A stretch of DNA of 64,000 bases from CAVYUC01 sp963816685 (lineage in GTDB: Bacteria; Bacteroidota; Bacteroidia; Bacteroidales; Prolixibacteraceae). The notes beneath the pieces are model-generated. The model saw nothing but the letters and a program-made list of their open reading frames with translations. It was not told where the DNA came from and did no database searches. Below, piece by piece: positions 25,501-33,771 of the stretch; position 1 is the first letter of the stretch, and each line of letters opens with the position of its first letter. A program made the translations under genes and the position numbers. The stretch covers positions 1-64,000 of the forward strand of contig CAWFMB010000018.1 of assembly GCA_963816685.1 (NCBI GenBank), written 5' to 3'.

Positions 25501-27188
25501 TCGATAACCTGTTGGTTAAAATAAAGCTGAAGCGGCTTTTTATTTTCAATCATGGACCTCCTGAATGCATCAGTTGGATGGACTTCCTGGGCCGACACAC
25601 CCTTTAAATGGATGATATCCCGTCCCTTGTAATTGTTCAGATAACCTGTTATCAGTTTGCTGATATTAACCAGCAGGTTTCGTTCTTCATACAAAAAGGG
25701 CCCTTCATCCTCAAGAGGAAATTCCTTGAGATAATATATTTTAATAAATCCTTTTTTATTGTCGATGGTAACAAAGGTTTCTGACTGCACCCATTTTGTT
25801 TTCCTGAATTCTCTGCTTTTATAGGTTTTCCCTTCAAACTTTATCCTTGCAGCTGTAAATTTTGGATACTGCCATGATTTGGGCAGCAACGAACAGATTT
25901 CCTGCAAGGTTTCATCAACTGGTTTACCTTCTTCAATAATTTTTGAAGTCTGGTTGATTGCCTTGAGTTCTTTCAGGCGTTCAATATTTTCACGGTTCAG
26001 CTTCTTAAATATACTCCGGGTTGCCGAACCGGATATTAAGCTTGCTATGTTTTCAAGCAGTTCGCGTTCTTCCTTCAAAAAGGGACCTTCAAATTCATTG
26101 GGGTATTGTTTCAAATAGAATATTTCTATTAACCCTTTCCTTTTCCCCGGCAGTTCAAAGGTTTGCTGCATCGACCAGGGTGTTTCTTTAAAATTCCGGC
26201 TGGTATATTCCCTCTTGTTGTATTTAATACGCACCACAGTGTCAGATGTATACTGCCATGATTCCGGCAGTATATCCACAATTTTCCGAATCGCTTCTTC
26301 CAGTGATTTTGCTTTTTTAAGAATCGCTGAAGTCTGGTTAATTCCCTTTAACTCCTTCAACCTTTCTGCATTTTGAAGCAGCAACTTCTGCAACGCATTT
26401 TTCGATACTGAACCCGCAATTAATGATGCAAGATTGTCGATAAGCAATTGTTCTTCATCCAAAAACAACTTCTCATCGGCTGACAACTTCAATTTCGGAT
26501 AAAAGATCTCTATTGCCCCGAAACCTGCGTCAGGAGTTTCAAAGAATTGTTCAATATGATAGGGAGTTTCCATAAAACCCTGACTTGTGTATATTTTATT
26601 GCCGAAGGTAATGCGCACCATGGCCTGTGAAGGAAATTGCATTGCCTGTGGTAAAATGGAACAAACTTCCTGCAGTAACTCATCAGCAGATCTTTTTTCT
26701 TTCAAAATATCAGCAGCCTGTTTTATACCCTTCAGCTCTTTCTGTCGTTCTTCTATATCAAATGCTGCTTTTTTTAGTTGAAATTTAGATAGAATCCCCT
26801 CCAACAGAGGCACTGTTACATCTAAAACTGCATCAGTTTCCTTTAAAATTTCTGCGGTTATTGTAATCGCATTGAAAGGCTTAAGAAATATCTCGATAAT
26901 GCATTTCTTCCTGTTTGTTAACTGAAATTCGTCTTTTACCCATTCCCCGGTTTCAACAAAATCGTCGTTTACAAAAATTTTATCTTCAAATAAAATTCTT
27001 GGATTTACAATTCCAAGTGGACTACAATTTCTCCACAAAATATTACAGCACCGCATCATTGCATCATCAAATTCAGTACTGTTGGCAATGATTTTAATTA
27101 AATCCGCAGCAATACGCTCTCTGTCGAAATACACTGTTTCGACAGCCTTATCTGATTCGGGTTGATTTGAAAAGGAAATTTTACGCAT
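22554..27188 (-). CDS. Giant GAF-like repeats / receiver-like / PEP-pyruvate-binding fusion protein
   Basis: A 1544-residue cytoplasmic protein. Residues about 17-525 hold four tandem GAF-like units of about 125-135 residues. Units 2-4 repeat LKELKGINQTSAIL, SWQYP..., ARIKF...YKSREF and GLIEIFYLK blocks. Residues about 565-690 and 700-860 resemble two receiver-like domains; the second keeps an Asp (CVISDVEFE). From about 975 a PPDK N-terminal PEP/pyruvate-binding domain follows (FAGGALGGKGRGLAFIN; IVARSSSNSEDS; PFAGVFDTYITPGG). The C-terminus has ILIGPGRWGSRD. The phosphohistidine swivel and TIM-barrel domains of true PPDK/PEP synthase are absent, so it is not a complete dikinase. It shares an operon with an Asp-less LuxR regulator. 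It is likely a sensor or phosphotransfer protein of unknown signal. Confidence 0.85.
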   Translation of the reverse strand: MRKISFSNQPESDKAVETVYFDRERIAADLIKIIANSTEFDDAMMRCCNILWRNCSPLGIVNPRILFEDKIFVNDDFVETGEWVKDEFQLTNRKKCIIEIFLKPFNAITITAEILKETDAVLDVTVPLLEGILSKFQLKKAAFDIEERQKELKGIKQAADILKEKRSADELLQEVCSILPQAMQFPSQAMVRITFGNKIYTSQGFMETPYHIEQFFETPDAGFGAIEIFYPKLKLSADEKLFLDEEQLLIDNLASLIAGSVSKNALQKLLLQNAERLKELKGINQTSAILKKAKSLEEAIRKIVDILPESWQYTSDTVVRIKYNKREYTSRNFKETPWSMQQTFELPGKRKGLIEIFYLKQYPNEFEGPFLKEERELLENIASLISGSATRSIFKKLNRENIERLKELKAINQTSKIIEEGKPVDETLQEICSLLPKSWQYPKFTAARIKFEGKTYKSREFRKTKWVQSETFVTIDNKKGFIKIYYLKEFPLEDEGPFLYEERNLLVNISKLITGYLNNYKGRDIIHLKGVSAQEVHPTDAFRRSMIENKKPLQLYFNQQVIDKYIYFDMMRYKIKHILFVSTLYDAFTLENEDSFFARFMGEIYQYSLFSVPRITGASTAEEALELLETTQFNLVILMAGVDRDAPVELSERIREKYENLPIYLLLNRKSDIRYFEELAPTIRSVDKLFVWNGDSLILFAIVKITEDKVNVENDTRVGLVRVILLIEDSPNYFSKYIQNLYDIVFNHIKQLLPETEKDELEKIRRIRSRPKILHARNYEEATAIFNKYHDFMLCVISDVEFEKAGRMDKEAGVKFIRYVKSHISNLPIVLQSSENSNERIAKVLDVTFINKNSETLFNDLKHFLNHYLGFGHFIFRNKKGEKIGVAKSLREFETLLKEVPDESLELHATENQLSLWLMQRGEIQLARTLNTLSINMFGTIGETRQHLLQTIKAHREEKKKGKILSFDETAIIDEKNIVSFAGGALGGKGRGLAFINTLIYNIEFPLLANQINITTPITVIIGTDEFEHFIAKNKLFDKIVDPNISYQRLRQLFMKANLSAALIKKLKVFVSQIDKPIVARSSSNSEDSINQPFAGVFDTYITPGGTNKKLVFEHVVNAVKLVFASTYSPKARNFFSIIHHKIEEEKMAVILQELVGTQNGDYFYPHISGVAQTYNYYPVASMKPEEGFAVIGFGLGTYVVDGWKSYRFSPKYPDISMYSIKDLLNSSQVKFFAVDYTKTEVDFLKEGEHAALKLLDIYDAVPHGTLKHCVSVYNPDNDRLEPGDYGNGPLVVNFANILQYKYIPLAQTIATILNTVREAFGSPVEIEYAVDLDTTKNGLPSFYLLQIKPLVGEYLSKKINLDKIDKSRMLLYTQSSIGNGQIDDILDIIYVDTDKFNKLKTLEMAEEIDNLNKIMKDYDRKYILIGPGRWGSRDKFVGIPVNWSQISNARVIVEISLRNFPLDYSLGSHFFHNVTAMNIGYFSVQHFSSTDFIRWDEIENNPLENRTNYFKHVRFKKPVSVLMDGKHKSSAIVYKEDITGENE

Positions 27189-27381
27189 AATTCAAAAGTA
27201 CATATTCGATTTAAAAATTAATCCCAAATTTAATTAGATGTTCTGTTAAGGATTGTTATTTCTCATTAAATCGGGAATCAGTAGTTGCAGTTCAGCTTTA
27301 TCCGTGAAATCAGGCTTCAGAAGAATATACCAACGGAGGATGCGGGGAACTGGAAGATCAATAGTCGCTCTCAGTTCGCAT

Positions 27382-28344
27382 CTATTGTTTTTTAGCTTTC
27401 CGGGAGCCGGCAGGGGTATCATCTTCGTCAAGCTTTTTTATTAATTCAGCTTTCTTATCTTTTGTTGCATACTTTTCGGGTTTCACCTTTCCGCGGTATT
27501 TATGATCGGAATATGCACGTGTAAATTCGGCGCCAAAAAATACAATCATAGATGAATAGGATGTCCACAACAGGATAAGTATAATAAACCCGGCAGCCCC
27601 GTATCCGGAGCCTGGACTGGCTTTTCCAAAATAAAACCCAAGCCCCGATTTGCCAATGGCAAACAGCAGGGAAGTGAGAATGGAACCACTCCACACTGTT
27701 CTCCATTTGATTTTGGCATCGGGTACAAATTTGAACATCAGTGCAAACAGAAGGGTAATAATGGCAAAGGATATAAGAAAGTTAACCACCTGAAACAGGA
27801 CCATGATGTAATCGGGCCAGTTGCTCTCGATGTATCCTGACAGCGCAGAAAGCAACGTGGTAATTACAAGCGAAATCAGCAACAGGAAAGCAATTGTAAT
27901 TATCATCCCGAGAGAAAACAGGCGGGCCATCACAATTTGTAAAATACCCGATTTCCTGGGATCAGGTTTAACATCCCATATAAAGTTCAGCGATTTTTGA
28001 AGCTGGAAAAACACACCGGTTGCCCCAAACAGGATGGTAGCAATTCCAATTACTGTGGCAATAAACGACTGATCTGCATCATAGGCGGCATCTACCACAT
28101 TTTGTACCTGGGCTGCGGTATTCTCCCCTATTGCGTCAGCAATCTGCCCGTATAAATAACCGCTGATGCGTTCCTGTCCAAAGAAATAGCCTGCAAGTGT
28201 AATGATAACCAACAGCAATCCGGGCAGCGAGAAAATGGCATAATAGGCGATTATCGCACTTTCCCTGAACGGGTCTTTTGCATTCCATTGTTTGAACGAT
28301 CTTTTCAGTAATTTCCAGAAAGTCTGAAGTGTTGTTTTCATCAT
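27382..28344 (-). CDS. YihY/BrkB-family membrane protein
   Basis: About 320 residues with six hydrophobic segments. Family landmarks are visible: FRESAIIAYYAIFSLPGLLLV near the N-terminus, GATGVFFQLQKSLNFIWDV in the middle and GAAGFIILILLWTSYSSMIVFFGAEFTR near the end (each only partly quoted). YihY proteins were once annotated as RNase BN; their real role is unknown, with transport or envelope functions proposed. I chose the internal ATG at 28344 because a -7 box (28393-28400) lies too close to the upstream ATG at 28383. The C-terminus is a charged cytoplasmic tail. Confidence 0.88.
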   Translation of the reverse strand: MMKTTLQTFWKLLKRSFKQWNAKDPFRESAIIAYYAIFSLPGLLLVIITLAGYFFGQERISGYLYGQIADAIGENTAAQVQNVVDAAYDADQSFIATVIGIATILFGATGVFFQLQKSLNFIWDVKPDPRKSGILQIVMARLFSLGMIITIAFLLLISLVITTLLSALSGYIESNWPDYIMVLFQVVNFLISFAIITLLFALMFKFVPDAKIKWRTVWSGSILTSLLFAIGKSGLGFYFGKASPGSGYGAAGFIILILLWTSYSSMIVFFGAEFTRAYSDHKYRGKVKPEKYATKDKKAELIKKLDEDDTPAGSRKAKKQ

Positions 28345-28392
28345 CGGGTACCGGAATTTTTTAAACCTTTTACATGTATTCAATCATCAGAA

Positions 28393-28424
28393 CAAATATA
28401 ACAGTTGCTCCGGTAAAATTTAAA
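28393..28424 (-). promoter_or_regulatory. Promoter of the YihY-family gene
   Basis: On the minus strand TTTA (28424-28421) and TATATTTG (28400-28393), 20 bp apart. The -7 box is a full TAnnTTTG match. Confidence 0.6.
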
Positions 28425-28439
28425 CGAATAAAACAGGAG

Positions 28440-28735
28440 GCTGTTCATTTAAGGGTTCAGGAAGTTTCAAGTTTAAAGCCTGTCCGGGTTTAAGAAGTTA
28501 AAAGTTTAAAATTCAAAGTTTAAAGAAAAGAGAGGTCAACTGAAAGGTTCAAAGTTTAAAGTATGGCCGGCTGAACAGATGGGTTCAAAAAGTTCCGGGT
28601 TCAAAGTTCAAAGTTTAAAGGAAGAGAGGTGATAGGAAAGGTTCAAAATTGAAGAAAAGAGATTTCCAGGTTTGGAGTTCAAAGCTCTAGGCTCAAGGCT
28701 CTCTGCTCTCTAGCTCTTAAGCTCTAAGCTCTAAG
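28440..28735. repeat. Short-word repeat arrays (TTTAAAG, GGTTCAAAG, AGCTCTA)
   Basis: Repeated AGTTTAAAG/GTTCAAAGTTTAAAG words with GCCTGTCCGGG and GGCCGGCTGAACAG pieces (about 28450-28660). An AAGCTCTAAGCTCTAAGCTC array (about 28688-28742) then touches the 3' end of the next minus-strand gene. Non-coding. Confidence 0.75.
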
Positions 28736-29618
28736 CTCTAAGCTCATGGCTTACGGGAGTTAATTCTTTCAGGTGCAGTACAATAAAAAACGCTGCAAGC
28801 GGAACCAGCATGTGGGGCATCCTGTAGAAGGTTTCATATAAATTCTGATGCATACTGCTGAAGGGGAAATCAAAATAAAAATTAGCCCATGTTCGTGCAA
28901 CAGCGGTTAATCCTCCCCAGAGTGCTGCATACAACAATGCATATTTTGATATGCGGGGAACAAAAACAGCAACTGACACAATAAAGTCGAGCATTCCGGC
29001 GCTGAACAGCATATTCTTTGCCACCGGTTCAGAAACATGGAGTATTGAAATAAACATATCCACAAACACGCCGGGTTGCGGATAAAATCCGGCGGCATAT
29101 AATCCATGAGCGGTAAAAGTGAGCGCTATACAGATTTTCATAACTAAAAGCAGCCTTGAAAGGTTAATCTGCTGTGTTAACGTGTACAAGAATAACAACG
29201 GCAGCATAAACTGCAATGCATATTCGAAAAACTGACCCACATGATAAAACTTCTCCATCATATATAAAACAGCCAGAAATACAAGTGACACGGAAGAGAG
29301 GATGTATAGTCCTGAAAAACGTTTCAGGTGCCGTGGGCGAATCACCAGTGTAATCAAGGCCATGAATGCATAAAAAATCCCAAAGCCTGTGATTGTTAAC
29401 TGTATCCGGCGATCGGCAACAGCGCTTGTAACATATTCCTGCCAGGTTCCTCCACGAAAGAACAACACGATACCTTCCATTGTATTTTGGTCCCATAACA
29501 ATGCCCTGAAAGGAGCATCCCAAAACAAGTGCTGCCATGCCCTGCCGGCAAACAGCATAAATGTTGCGAGACGCAGGATGAGGTGAACCAATTGTAAATT
29601 CGAACGTTTATTATCCAT
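28731..29618 (-). CDS. Multi-pass membrane protein of unknown function
   Basis: About 295 residues from the ATG at 29618 (an upstream ATG at 29636 would add six residues). Seven or more hydrophobic segments alternate with short charged loops, e.g. LILRLATFMLFAGRAWQHL, LTITGFGIFYAFMALITLV and MLDFIVSVAVFVPRI. Loops such as FTAHGLYAAGFYPQPGVF recall DoxX-like proteins, but I cannot assign it firmly. The last codons lie within the AGCTC word array, so the C-terminal end has drifted into repeat sequence. Divergent from the phosphoesterase gene at 29828. Confidence 0.75.
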   Translation of the reverse strand: MDNKRSNLQLVHLILRLATFMLFAGRAWQHLFWDAPFRALLWDQNTMEGIVLFFRGGTWQEYVTSAVADRRIQLTITGFGIFYAFMALITLVIRPRHLKRFSGLYILSSVSLVFLAVLYMMEKFYHVGQFFEYALQFMLPLLFLYTLTQQINLSRLLLVMKICIALTFTAHGLYAAGFYPQPGVFVDMFISILHVSEPVAKNMLFSAGMLDFIVSVAVFVPRISKYALLYAALWGGLTAVARTWANFYFDFPFSSMHQNLYETFYRMPHMLVPLAAFFIVLHLKELTPVSHELRA

Positions 29619-29827
29619 AAATGTAGAACAGCACAACTGAATACTATTGGAGCAGTCAGTTTTTCTACAACATCAATTAACGTCGTTTAGTTTAGTAAAA
29701 TAAGGAATTCGTGTTTGGTTGATATTATCAGCACCGGAAGAAACAAGGAATCACTGATAAAACTTCTGCACCCGGATTCTAGGTTTTCTTTGATTCAGGA
29801 CGAAACGGCATTACAACATAATTTAAA

Positions 29828-31096
29828 ATGGCTAAATCAAAAATTTTTACGAATAAGAAGTATTTTATGCGGAGTTTCCTTTTCATTTTACTCTTCGCAA
29901 TTTCGGTACAAACACATTCAAAAACAGGCAAGTACCGGCTTACCTTGCGGGATAATCCCGCTACATCAGTTGTAATTGGCTGGGAACAGATTTTGGGAGA
30001 TAATCCTGTAGTTTATTACGGAGATGCCGATCATGGTGATTCCTGGGAAAAGTACAAATGGAGCAGAAAACCTGACCGAACTGTGCACTATGCAGAAATG
30101 GAGAATAATTTTGTGCGGCTGACCGGCCTTACCCCAAATACATCCTACTATTTTGTAATAAAAGACAGCGAAGGAGTTAGCGAACGATATTGGTTTAAAA
30201 CAGCTCCAATGGATTCCGGTTCAAGGTTGTCGTTTATTGCGGGGGGAGATTCGAGGAATAACCCGGTACCGCGCAGAAATGCAAATCTTTTGGTGAGCAA
30301 GCTGAAACCACATGCAGTGCTTTTTGGCGGTGACATGACTGCCAGCGGTACTCCGGAACAGTGGAAGGTATGGCTTGAAGACTGGCAGTTAACAATAAGC
30401 GACGATGGCAGGATGTATCCTGTAATTGCAGCCAGGGGCAACCATGAACCAAACAATGAAATGGTTTATCATCTGTTCGATACACCCTCCGAAAAAATCT
30501 ATTATGCAATTACGTGTGGTGACAACCTTGTACGCGCTTATGTAATGAATACAGAGATTGCAATAGCCGGAGAACAAACCAGCTGGTTAAAAAAAGACCT
30601 GACGCAAAACAATAGAGCCATCTGGAAAATAGCCCAGTACCATAAACCAATGAGGCCCCATGTTTCAACCAAAAAGGAAGGTGACATGCAGTACATGCAC
30701 TGGGCAAATTTATTTTACGATGAACAGGTAAAACTTGTGGTGGAGTGCGATGCACATACAGTTAAAACCACATGGCCGGTGAAACCATCCACAAAAGGCA
30801 GGAGTGAAGAAGGCTTCGTACGGGACAACAGGAGAGGTACTGTTTATGTTGGCGAAGGTTGCTGGGGAGCACCGATTCGTGCGGATGACGATATTAAAAG
30901 CTGGACGCGGGATCATGGTTCTTTTAACCAGTTTAAATGGATTTTTATTGACAACAAAAAAATGGAAGTAAGAACCATAAAAACCGATAATGCTGAACAG
31001 GTGGCTTCGGTTCCCAATCATGATCCTTTTGTAATTCCTGCAAACCTTGATGTCTGGAATCCTGAAAATGGTGAAGTTGTGGAAATCAGGCCCTAG
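29828..31096 (+). CDS. Secreted purple-acid-phosphatase-like metallophosphoesterase
   Basis: 422 residues. A signal sequence MRSFLFILLFAISVQTHS begins at Met14 (29867), which may be the real start. A fibronectin-III-like domain follows (about 30-125; LTGLTPNTSYYFVIKDSEG), then a calcineurin-like phosphoesterase domain with GGDSR, FGGDM, RGNHE and QYHKP motifs. Where related enzymes carry GHxH, this one reads ECDAHTVK, so the last metal-site motif is altered (only one His is obvious). The protein is probably periplasmic or secreted. Activity against phosphomonoesters is likely, but the substituted motif makes it uncertain. No phosphate-uptake genes are adjacent. Confidence 0.87.
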   Translation: MAKSKIFTNKKYFMRSFLFILLFAISVQTHSKTGKYRLTLRDNPATSVVIGWEQILGDNPVVYYGDADHGDSWEKYKWSRKPDRTVHYAEMENNFVRLTGLTPNTSYYFVIKDSEGVSERYWFKTAPMDSGSRLSFIAGGDSRNNPVPRRNANLLVSKLKPHAVLFGGDMTASGTPEQWKVWLEDWQLTISDDGRMYPVIAARGNHEPNNEMVYHLFDTPSEKIYYAITCGDNLVRAYVMNTEIAIAGEQTSWLKKDLTQNNRAIWKIAQYHKPMRPHVSTKKEGDMQYMHWANLFYDEQVKLVVECDAHTVKTTWPVKPSTKGRSEEGFVRDNRRGTVYVGEGCWGAPIRADDDIKSWTRDHGSFNQFKWIFIDNKKMEVRTIKTDNAEQVASVPNHDPFVIPANLDVWNPENGEVVEIRP

Positions 31097-31235
31097 AGGG
31101 ATTCGTTAGAATTTAGTCATTAAGCTTTGGGAGGAAATGGACAGGCGCAGGGGACAACCAGTCGTGAGTGAGCTGGCAGCTCCTGGTTCACCTTCTGGTC
31201 TTCTGTGAAAACCACACGCACAAGCAAATGAGGTT

Positions 31236-32582
31236 TTACATTGCCTGCCGGAATTCGAGTATGGCAGTTGTGCCTTTGCCGGGTTCACTTTCGAAGCGGA
31301 GTATTCCGTTATGAAGGCCAACAAATTCTTTGCATAACACAAGCCCTAAGCCAGATCCTGCTTCACCATGGGTCCCCTGTGTTGTTTGTCCTTCCTTAAA
31401 CTGATGAAGAGAATGCAGCGTCTTTTTGTCCATTCCCCTGCCGGTATCAGTAACCTGCAACCTGATTTTATCTCTTGTTTTAGTTGTGCTGATTGTGATG
31501 CGACCATTTTCGGGAGTAAATTTCACTGCATTGGAAACAAGGTTGCGAATAATGGTTTGCAGCATGTTTTCATTGCCGGTCAAAGAAACAGCGTCGCCAG
31601 GGTTAAATTCAACATCAATGGATTTCAGGACGGCTGAGCTTTTAAAGAAACTCAGGTTTTGTGAAACTATCCGGTTGAGGTCCAAAACCTCTGTTTCAAA
31701 GTTACTGAGGTTTTTCGCCTTCGACGCCCACTCGAGCAGATTCAGCAAAAGGTGATAGGTTGAATGACTTAGTGTATACAGTGTTTCCATAAACATTTTA
31801 CGCTTCTGCTCTGTAAGTTCGGATTCGTTCTCCATCAAATCAAGAAAGTTCATAATGTTTCCGACCGGTCCCCTTAAATCATGCGCAATGATGGAGAAGA
31901 ACCGGTTCCTTGACTTTAACTGGTTTCGCAAATCGTTGGAGAGTTTCATATTCACAGCAGTTAAAAAGCCAAAGGTAAGCGCAATCATCACAAATCCGGA
32001 TATAATGTGTAATATGATTCCAGTATCGCTAAGCTGTTGCGGGTTAATTGATTTCCTGACTAAAACCGCTGTTAAATTTACCAGCAGCAACAAAAAGAAG
32101 ATGAAAAATGAAAAGGCGTTGATACGAAAAATATGTTTAAGAAAATGTTGCCGGGGTGGCAATTTAAACATTTCGGTGATAGCAATAATGCAATAGACGG
32201 AAAGAAACAAAACATGCACAATCACCTGAATACGAAAGGAATGAAGCACAAAAAAGAATACAATTGACTGCAGAAAATCGGCAACCGGAAAACCAATTAT
32301 TATCCTGTAATGAATTTTACGCTGTTTAAATTCCCATATTCCGGCAAGGTACAAATACAAACCTGCCGTTACAAGAACTCCCGGGGCAACCATCGACAAA
32401 TAACCGTTGGAAGGAGGAATTAACCGAAACAACAGGGCGAAACCTACTACAAGGCTCCCGGCAGCCCAATATCCCGTTCCGTTTCCTGCAGCAGTACGGC
32501 GCAACAGCAACATATAAAACCCCATGATTAAACTGATTCCTGAATTTAAAATGGTTAGGATTTGTATCGAACTCAATTGCAT
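31236..32582 (-). CDS. Membrane histidine kinase, orphan
   Basis: 448 residues. About seven hydrophobic segments occupy residues 5-210, without a large periplasmic sensor domain. The dimerisation/H-box is FFSIIAHDLRGPVGNIMNF (His234). The ATPase domain has the N-box NLVSNAVKFTPENG, G1 VTDTGRGMD and G2 GSGLGLVLCKEF. It should sense something in or at the membrane and autophosphorylate. No response regulator is adjacent; the two LuxR regulators in this window lack the acceptor Asp and are not obvious partners. It has its own promoter. Confidence 0.93.
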   Translation of the reverse strand: MQLSSIQILTILNSGISLIMGFYMLLLRRTAAGNGTGYWAAGSLVVGFALLFRLIPPSNGYLSMVAPGVLVTAGLYLYLAGIWEFKQRKIHYRIIIGFPVADFLQSIVFFFVLHSFRIQVIVHVLFLSVYCIIAITEMFKLPPRQHFLKHIFRINAFSFFIFFLLLLVNLTAVLVRKSINPQQLSDTGIILHIISGFVMIALTFGFLTAVNMKLSNDLRNQLKSRNRFFSIIAHDLRGPVGNIMNFLDLMENESELTEQKRKMFMETLYTLSHSTYHLLLNLLEWASKAKNLSNFETEVLDLNRIVSQNLSFFKSSAVLKSIDVEFNPGDAVSLTGNENMLQTIIRNLVSNAVKFTPENGRITISTTKTRDKIRLQVTDTGRGMDKKTLHSLHQFKEGQTTQGTHGEAGSGLGLVLCKEFVGLHNGILRFESEPGKGTTAILEFRQAM

Positions 32583-32619
32583 CGTTTAAATTAACCGGTT
32601 AATGGTGCTGACTTGCAGC

Positions 32620-32649
32620 CAAAATTAATAATGTCAGCGCAATTTGCAA
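32620..32649 (-). promoter_or_regulatory. Promoter of the orphan histidine kinase
   Basis: On the minus strand TTG (32649-32647), 19 bp, TAATTTTG (32627-32620): a full TAnnTTTG match at the right spacing, about 38 bp before the ATG. Confidence 0.7.
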
Positions 32650-33056
32650 GGGAAAGGGAGCGAAGAGAAAAGAAAAAAAGAATTGGGTATTGGAGGAAGG
32701 TGTTGGAAGAGTCATTTATCATTGGGAGGAAGTAGACAACTGAAGGTAAATCTTTTTCATATCATATCAATTAGTTATACAATTTAAAGACAATTAGGTA
32801 TTTTACCAAATTAATTTTAATCCATTTAAAAATTAAAAATAGATGGAAAGAAGTGGTTAGAAGTTGGTTAAGAGGCAACTGATATTTATTGTTTGTGTTT
32901 TGTTATCAGGTATCAGTTAAAGGAAGCAAAGAGTTGGAAATTTCATTGGGAATTAGTCATTGGAAGAGTGGACTTTGGTTATGGTTAATGAAAAGAAATC
33001 ATTAAAAGTTAGTCAATGAATCACCGGGGCATTTGGGAGGAATGGATATTGTGGGT
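32650..33056. other. Gene-free stretch with degenerate words
   Basis: No coding frame is supported. Loose repeats of TCATTGGGA, TTAGTCATTGGAAGAG and GTTAGAAGTTGGTTA occur (about 32700-33020), which look like an older, decayed word array. Confidence 0.5.
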
Positions 33057-33647
33057 TCAAATTTCATTGGATTTTAAAGTTAATGGGTTCTTTAAAGTGC
33101 GAAGGGTTAAAGAATATCTTTTGTTTTTTACCGGTGCAATGCTGTGTTGCCATTCGCTGCGGGCACTGCCTTTTATGAGGTACAAGGACCTTCGCTGAAC
33201 GGGATAATTCATTATTGCCTTTCTGCCTTGTTTTGCTTTATCCGCCGGCCGGAACCTGAACCGGCAATCAGAAAGCAGCGAAATTCCTGCAATTATTCCG
33301 AAAGGCGGTGCATCGCGGTGCCAGTTTATTACTGAATCCTCTTTATATTCAGTAACTAGAATTTCCTCAAATGCTTCCGAACTGACTCCTGTAATTCGGC
33401 TAACCTTATCAATGACCGGGAAGAATTCCTTCGGAATTTCATTTCCCATGGATAGTTTTCTGCTGTCGAAACTGTAATTAAATCCAAAACTGGCTACTTT
33501 TCGTTTGGCTGTGTAACCCTGAAATATAAAAGTATGAAGTTCAATTCCGGAAATGAATTCCAACAGTTCAGCCTCCTCCTGTTCAGATAAAAAGCCAGGA
33601 TAATATTCAAATCCTTCCGGAATGGTTTTAAATAATTCGTATTCCAT
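33057..33647 (-). CDS. AlkB-like 2-oxoglutarate/Fe(II) dioxygenase
   Basis: 196 residues, the normal length of short AlkB homologues. The metal triad is visible as HRD in VINWHRDAPPFG and the distal His in SEWQHSIAP, followed by RYSLTLRTL, which supplies the 2-oxoglutarate-binding Arg. AlkB enzymes repair alkylated nucleobases by oxidative demethylation. The N-terminal region (PEGFEYYPGFLSEQEEAELL) is typical. No ada or other alkylation-response gene is adjacent, so it is probably a stand-alone repair gene. Confidence 0.9.
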   Translation of the reverse strand: MEYELFKTIPEGFEYYPGFLSEQEEAELLEFISGIELHTFIFQGYTAKRKVASFGFNYSFDSRKLSMGNEIPKEFFPVIDKVSRITGVSSEAFEEILVTEYKEDSVINWHRDAPPFGIIAGISLLSDCRFRFRPADKAKQGRKAIMNYPVQRRSLYLIKGSARSEWQHSIAPVKNKRYSLTLRTLKNPLTLKSNEI

Positions 33648-33771
33648 AAATCTTTAAAACATACTTTCAGATAAATAAGAAACAATGTCTTTTTGACGGA
33701 GGATTTCTTTTACAACAATGATTTTTATTTTAACTTCTTTCAATCAGATTAATTTTAATTCAGGCCCGGAT

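Noticed and set aside
27193..27200. TACTTTTG box before the PPDK-N fusion gene as its promoter
   Set aside because: It lies only about five bases from the start codon and has no -33 partner at a usual distance, so it is too weak to list.
27246..27381. Short minus-strand frame (…ATIDLPVPRILRWYILL…) between the PPDK-N fusion and YihY genes
   Set aside because: It overlaps the YihY 3' end in another frame and has no start of its own. It might be a gene remnant, but I cannot support it.
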